A stretch of 64,000 nucleotides of DNA from Leptoclinus maculatus. Taxonomy: Eukaryota > Chordata > Actinopteri > Perciformes > Stichaeidae. The DNA lies in assembly GCA_032191485.1 (NCBI GenBank), contig JAVDOI010000008.1, forward strand, positions 23,174,549 through 23,238,548, given 5' to 3'. The notes under the pieces are model-generated. The model worked only from the letters and a program-made list of their open reading frames with translations, ran no database searches and was not told where the DNA came from. The translations under genes were made by a program, and so were the position numbers. This document shows positions 59,766-64,000 of the stretch, piece by piece. Numbering within the stretch: position 1 is the stretch's first letter; each line of letters begins with the position of its first letter.

Positions 59766-61518
59766 CTTCCAGCTAAATCTTTCAAAATAAAAAAATACAT
59801 AATTGGGGGGAAGCGCTGCAACACTGTTCTGAGGAAGCTCTTGATTAAAGCAGCACTAACGCACAAGGAGAATAATATGAACGTTTATTTAACCATAAAT
59901 CACGTTTATTAAAAAATCACAGCTCAGGAAAATACTTCAAACAAAGAACAAATTCCCATTTAACTTGAAAAAAAAAATATTTTTTGTTTAAAAGCCTTTC
60001 AATCTTTGGAAATTAAAAGAGTAGATGTGTGCAAGTGAAGATACATGATGTATTCACAAATACAATGCATGTTTTCATAACCACCAGACACTGGGATAGA
60101 CAGCCCAGCTCATTTAATAAGCTAGGGTGGCTTAAAGTTAAACATCTTAATGATAACATTTCTGTTTGTGTTTTTTAAACACGAGAAAGTAAGCACATGT
60201 GTGGTCCCGCCTTTGTTTCTGTTGTACATTACAGCAGTACTGAAACAACTATAATGAAAACAGCATTCAATAAACAGAGGCTTCCCCATGGGACTGCTTT
60301 TATTTTGAAGGCCAAATTGCCCATATTTCCTGCCAGATTGTACCTTTGCTGTGGTCAAAGCTGAGGGGCTTCCTCTCTTCACCCATCAGCCCCCTCTTCT
60401 GGAGTCAAACAGCGTCAATTGGATGTCGTGTCAGGTCCGTGGCACCACCTACGTTCACCACACAAAGAGGACACGTGAAGAGTAAATAGCCTCAACACAG
60501 GGTTTGTACAGGCTGTAGAGCAGCATTCTAAGTCAATGATGCACCAGTCTCTGTGGTGGAGACATCAGCCAATTTCTACAACTTGTTAAAGGCATACATG
60601 AACCAGAGGAGAGTCAGGGTGTGCAGGCCGTAGCTAAAGACCCCTGAGGTCAAGTCGTCAGTGTGGTGTCTGTGAATTCTCTTGAATACCTATGTTGAAT
60701 ACACTTATTGTAAGTCGCTTTGGATGAAAGCGTCTGCCAAATTACTGTAATGTAATGTCATGTAATGAATTCAGGGTTATAACAGTCCACAAATTACATG
60801 CAAACTACACATGGTGGGTTTTGAAGGCTGCTTATTATATTTTTAGATTTTAGAAATACATATATATTACTAAGATCCTGTGTACGGGTTAGGGTTAGGG
60901 GCCCTGGGTTAATATGAGCCTCCCTGTTTTCTCTACTTTCTGTACATTGTGTATGCATCCAGAGCAGCAGACACATGTCAGCTGTATTGTGTTTTGCCCG
61001 GAGACCCCAGAACTCAAGCGATACTCCAGTGCTGGAATGTGAACTGACCCCAGGTTTTTGCTGTGTCCGTTTGTGGTGATTTTATTAAACTCAGATTTTA
61101 GAAATATGCATTATATCATCTTCGGAGAAATATAGATATTTTAGCATCATGTAAAACATGTATTAAGACTCGGGGGCCCACCATTAGACGGGGTCTCACG
61201 ATTGGATACAAATGCAGGAGCCACCTTAAGGCTCTTAATAATTCACATTGTAATATCATTTAAAATAGTCATAAAGGGCTGCACACACTGGGGGCGTTTT
61301 TTCCTGCAGTTAATTCAATAGGATCCTGGTAGTTGGTCCTCTGCCTGCGCAAATCTATTCATAACTTTTTGTCGAACAAGTGTTGCAACTGTCGCAAATT
61401 GGCATCGCTGCCGGTATGAATAGTTCTGTTGCGAAATATTAGCAGTATTTTGCATTTTAGTGTTGTTTATTCTCACATCCCCGATGGAAAGACTTTAACA
61501 CTTAAAATGTGCTTCATT
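59766..61518. other. Non-coding sequence with a SINE/L2-type tail
   Basis: No gene recognised. A retroposon tail lies at about 60705-60770. Confidence 0.5.
60705..60770 (+). mobile_element. 3' tail of an L2-mobilised SINE or LINE
   Basis: The phrase tgtaagtcgctttggatgaa followed by agcgtctgccaaat and a TGTAATG-type short tandem tail is the shared 3' end of fish L2 elements and the SINEs they mobilise. The upstream body is not recognisable, so the copy is short or strongly truncated. Confidence 0.65.
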
Positions 61519-61523
61519 GGCAT

Positions 61524-61775
61524 TGTCACGGGGCATGGTGGAGGACTCAAACGCAGAGTAGCTTGAAACAGGAATTTAATAAACAAAAACAGGAACAGTT
61601 ACCAAGAGACGAGGGGGAAAATCCAGCAGGAACGAGACGGGGCAGGCAGACGGGGAAACCGGGAACAGGATGAGCAAACACGGGCGAGTAGACATAAAGC
61701 AATGATCTGGCAGTGAGTGCGTGTGTGACTGGGGTTTAAATAGTGTCTGGAACAGGTGAGGGGAGTTGAGCTGAC
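61524..61775 (-). repeat. Left LTR, truncated
   Basis: It matches the right LTR from tgtcacgggg through ggggagttgagctgac with several internal deletions, then diverges at 61775, so the inner half is lost. It has one full 13-bp unit where the right LTR has thirteen. Confidence 0.8.
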
Positions 61776-62897
61776 TCAATGTCGAATAGGGTGGGTGGAG
61801 GGGGTCCGGAGGAGGGACGGCTGGATCCGACTGGCCACAGGTCTCCGGGGGACGGGCAGGAGGACGCCCGGATGGGCAGGAGGGCTCTGGGGGACGGCTG
61901 GCCTGAGGAAACTGGGGGTCCGGAGGATGGAACTCTAAAGGCTGGGGGTCAGCCGGGGAACAGGGCTCTAAAGGCTGGGGGTCAGCCGGGGAACAGGGCT
62001 CTAGAGGCTGGGGGTCAGGAACTGGTGATCGCTGGCATTCGGCAGCGGGGTCAGGAACTGGAGGTCGATGCAGCACGGAGGCGGCAGCGGCAGGAACTGG
62101 AGGTCGCTGCAGCACGGAGGCGGCAGCGGCAGGAACTGGAGGTCGCTGCAGCACGGAGGCGGCAGGAACTGGAACCCGCTACGGCTCAGAGGCGGCAGCG
62201 GCAGGAACTGGAACCCGCTGCGGCTCGGAAGGCGGCGGCAGGAACTGGAACCCGCTGCGGCTCGGAGGCGGCAGGAACTGGAAGCCGCTGCGGCTCGGAG
62301 ACAGCAAGGCTCAGCCAAATGGCAAAGCCTGCTAAAAATAGGTTCAACTCATTGGGCCGGAGCTGGACGGGGTCGCTGCAGCTCCGAGGCGACGGCGGCC
62401 GGGCCCGGGGATAGCTGCGGCACTGAGGCGGCGGCGGCCGGGTCCGGGGATAGCTGCAGCTCCGAGGCGACGGCGGCCGGGCCCGGGGATAGCTGCGGCA
62501 CTGAGGCGGCGGCGGCCGGGTCCGGGGATAGCTGCGGCACTGAGGCGGCGGCCGGGCCCGGGGATAGCTGAGGTGGCAGCTGGAGTCGGTCGGACCGCCG
62601 ACAGGACATCGGGAGCTGGAATTGGCCAGACCGCCGACAGGACACGGAGAGCTGGAGTTAGCTGCGGCCCAGTGGAGACGGAAACAGGGGATTGCTGCGG
62701 CCCAGCGGGAACGGGGGTCTGACCCTTCCTCTGCCTCCTTCAAGGGTTGAGCAGGCAGTCCATCAGGTCACGTTTCTCCTTCTGGACACTCAGAGGCCCT
62801 TCATAGGCCAGGCGGGTTCCCGCTAACTGTTCATACCACTCATGGAGAGTGCGCTCCAAACCGTGGTCTGCTGAGTCCATTTGAGGCCAGATCATTC
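61776..62897 (-). other. Interior of the LTR element with GC-rich tandem repeats
   Basis: Two GC-rich arrays of about 40-bp units lie at about 62041-62311 (gcggcaggaactggaggtcg-type) and 62374-62575 (ggcccggggatagctgcggc-type). On the minus strand they read as proline-rich repetitive peptides in several frames. Next to the right LTR, a minus-strand frame starting at about 62893 encodes MIWPQMDSADHGLERTLHEW and ends in a stop after about 50 residues. It sits where a gag start would be and is probably a gag remnant. No protease, reverse transcriptase or integrase motif is present. Confidence 0.6.
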
Positions 62898-63426
62898 TGT
62901 CACGGGGCATGGTGGAGGACTCAAACGCAGACCAGGCAGAGTAGCGTGAAACAGGAATTTAATAAACAAAAACAGGAACAGTTACCAAAACACAACAGGG
63001 AGTCCAAGCACAAGACAAGAGACGAGAGGGAAAATCCAGCAGGAACGAGACGGGGCAGGCAGACGGGGCAGGCAGACGGGGCAGGCAGACGGGGCAGGCA
63101 GACGGGGCAGGCAGACGGGGCAGGCAGACGGGGCAGGCAGACGGGGCAGGCAGACGGGGCAGGCAGACGGGGCAGGCAGACGGGGCAGGCAGACGGGGCA
63201 GGCAGACGGGGCAGGCAGACGGGGGCGAGTAGCCATAAAGCAAAGATCTGGCAGTGAGTGCGTGTGTGACTGGGGTTTAAATAGTGGCTAGAACAGGTGA
63301 GGGGAGTTGAGCTGACGAGGTGGGTGTGACTGGCAGGTGCACTGAATAAACTGATTAGGTGAGTGAGGAGGGTGTGGAGCTACACAAAGACACACAGAAC
63401 ACAGGAGGCAAAGCCTAATTGTGACA
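62898..63426 (-). repeat. Right LTR, full length with expanded repeat
   Basis: A 529-bp TGT...ACA terminal repeat. It shares with the left LTR the cagacggggcaggc region and the agatctggcagtgagtgcgt-type region, but contains thirteen full units of a 13-bp repeat (63048-63216), which inflates its length. Confidence 0.82.
63048..63216 (+). repeat. 13-bp minisatellite, thirteen units, inside an LTR
   Basis: Thirteen apparently identical copies of agacggggcaggc plus a partial unit. The sister LTR has only one full unit at about 61635. The array opens repetitive frames on both strands that are not genes. Confidence 0.95.
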
Positions 63427-63431
63427 GGCAT

Positions 63432-64000
63432 CAGGGCTCTCTGGGGTCCCTCGGGGAATCTCCAGGCCCTCTTGACCAACTTTCCCAGTTGTTAATCTAG
63501 CATTGAGGATGTGAACCATTTCAAATATAAATATCGAAATTCATGATTTTCATCTTTCAGAAGATAACTCAAATAGAGATTGAAAGTGACATTGCTTTTT
63601 AGATATGTTTTAGAGAGTTTTGCACTGCAATTGAAATCGCTGAAAGAAAGAAATTAAAACTTGATAAAATGTCAATATGCAGATGAAATTACATCCACCC
63701 ATTGCTGTACCCACTTAACCGGTTCAGGGTGTAAAAGACCCCCAAAAGATTCAAAGAAGGAATTTAGAGATATGTTAATTCTGGAGGTTTTCACAAGTCT
63801 ACCATGTTTATTCAGGGCAGTAGTGGTGGCACTGGCAGGCCTTAGCAGCTGCTTCATTAGCTTATGCCCAAGCTATGTGACTGACCAAGTTACTAGACTC
63901 TACACTCTCAATCATTAGTCATTGTTACTTTAGTGTGTCTAGTTAATAAAAGTAGATGCACGGACTTGCCTTTGATAAGGAATCAAAACATGAGTAAAGA
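63432..64000. other. Non-coding sequence to window end
   Basis: No gene or repeat recognised; the 85-codon frame at 63661-63918 has no motif. Confidence 0.5.

Larger units (their letters stand above)
61524..63426 (-). mobile_element. Short LTR retrotransposon with 5-bp target duplication
   Basis: It starts TGTCACGGGG and ends TTGTGACA, flanked by ggcat on both sides (61519-61523 and 63427-63431), a 5-bp duplication typical of LTR elements. Two direct copies of the terminal sequence bracket about 1.1 kb of interior. The right copy is full (62898-63426); the left is truncated. The interior has no reverse transcriptase or integrase frame. Orientation is uncertain: minus is suggested by the proline-rich minus-strand frames and a short gag-like frame beside the right LTR, but I could not confirm a primer-binding site or polypurine tract. 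Confidence 0.8.

Noticed and set aside
60885..60905. Telomere-like GGGTTAGGGTTAGGGG
   Set aside because: Only about two TTAGGG-like units in ordinary sequence; not a telomeric array.
63048..63216. CRISPR-like regular repeats
   Set aside because: Units are directly contiguous with no spacers and the context is a vertebrate LTR element.
62001..63257. Long proline- or glycine-rich frames on both strands
   Set aside because: They arise from the 13-bp and ~40-bp GC-rich tandem repeats in the LTR element; several frames are open at once.

Overview
The window reads as nuclear DNA of a ray-finned fish, most likely a percomorph. The evidence is dense DNA-transposon and retroelement debris of teleost type, long CA/GT microsatellites, an L2-type LINE fragment, a tRNA-derived SINE and several short inverted-repeat families that I recognise from fish introns. 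There is no bacterial, viral or organellar gene layout. Almost no long open frame has codon structure or homology I can recognise.

The one convincing host gene segment is on the minus strand at 15296-16031. It is the first coding exon of an adhesion GPCR of the brain-specific angiogenesis inhibitor family, best matching ADGRB1 (BAI1). It carries the start codon, signal peptide and N-terminal CUB-like region, and ends in a consensus splice donor in phase 1. No further exon of the gene was recognised. On that reading, 1-15289 is the start of the next intron, and most of 16.1-59 kb is the intron between the non-coding first exon and this exon. A CpG-rich stretch at about 58.6-59.8 kb with a CArg box is a speculative promoter candidate.

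The rest is mobile-element archaeology. From left to right: ZBED-like hAT remnants and a TIR element with an exact 90-bp internal duplication (1-3.2 kb); a cluster of three hAT elements with perfect 8-bp target duplications (6.7-9.9 kb), the first nested inside an unclassified repeat called family X here; a decayed GTF2IRD2-like hAT transposase split by a second hAT (18.0-20.8 kb); an L2 reverse-transcriptase fragment open for about 270 codons (20.87-21.69 kb) joined to another X copy; an old hAT carrying a third X copy (28.1-29.4 kb); another complete non-autonomous hAT (30.3-31.5 kb); a LINE tail (32.0-32.3 kb); a third ZBED-like remnant (39.3-40.7 kb); a fourth X copy (46.7-47.3 kb); a 24-bp minisatellite in an 'acttgac'-rich tract (49-50.2 kb); a SINE beside a foldback element (51.3-52.2 kb); and a short LTR retrotransposon with 5-bp target duplications whose one LTR has an expanded 13-bp repeat (61.5-63.4 kb).

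I found no new multi-gene biological system. The most useful observations are structural: the ADGRB1 exon model, several exactly bounded transposons, nested insertions that give relative ages, and an unclassified four-copy repeat family.
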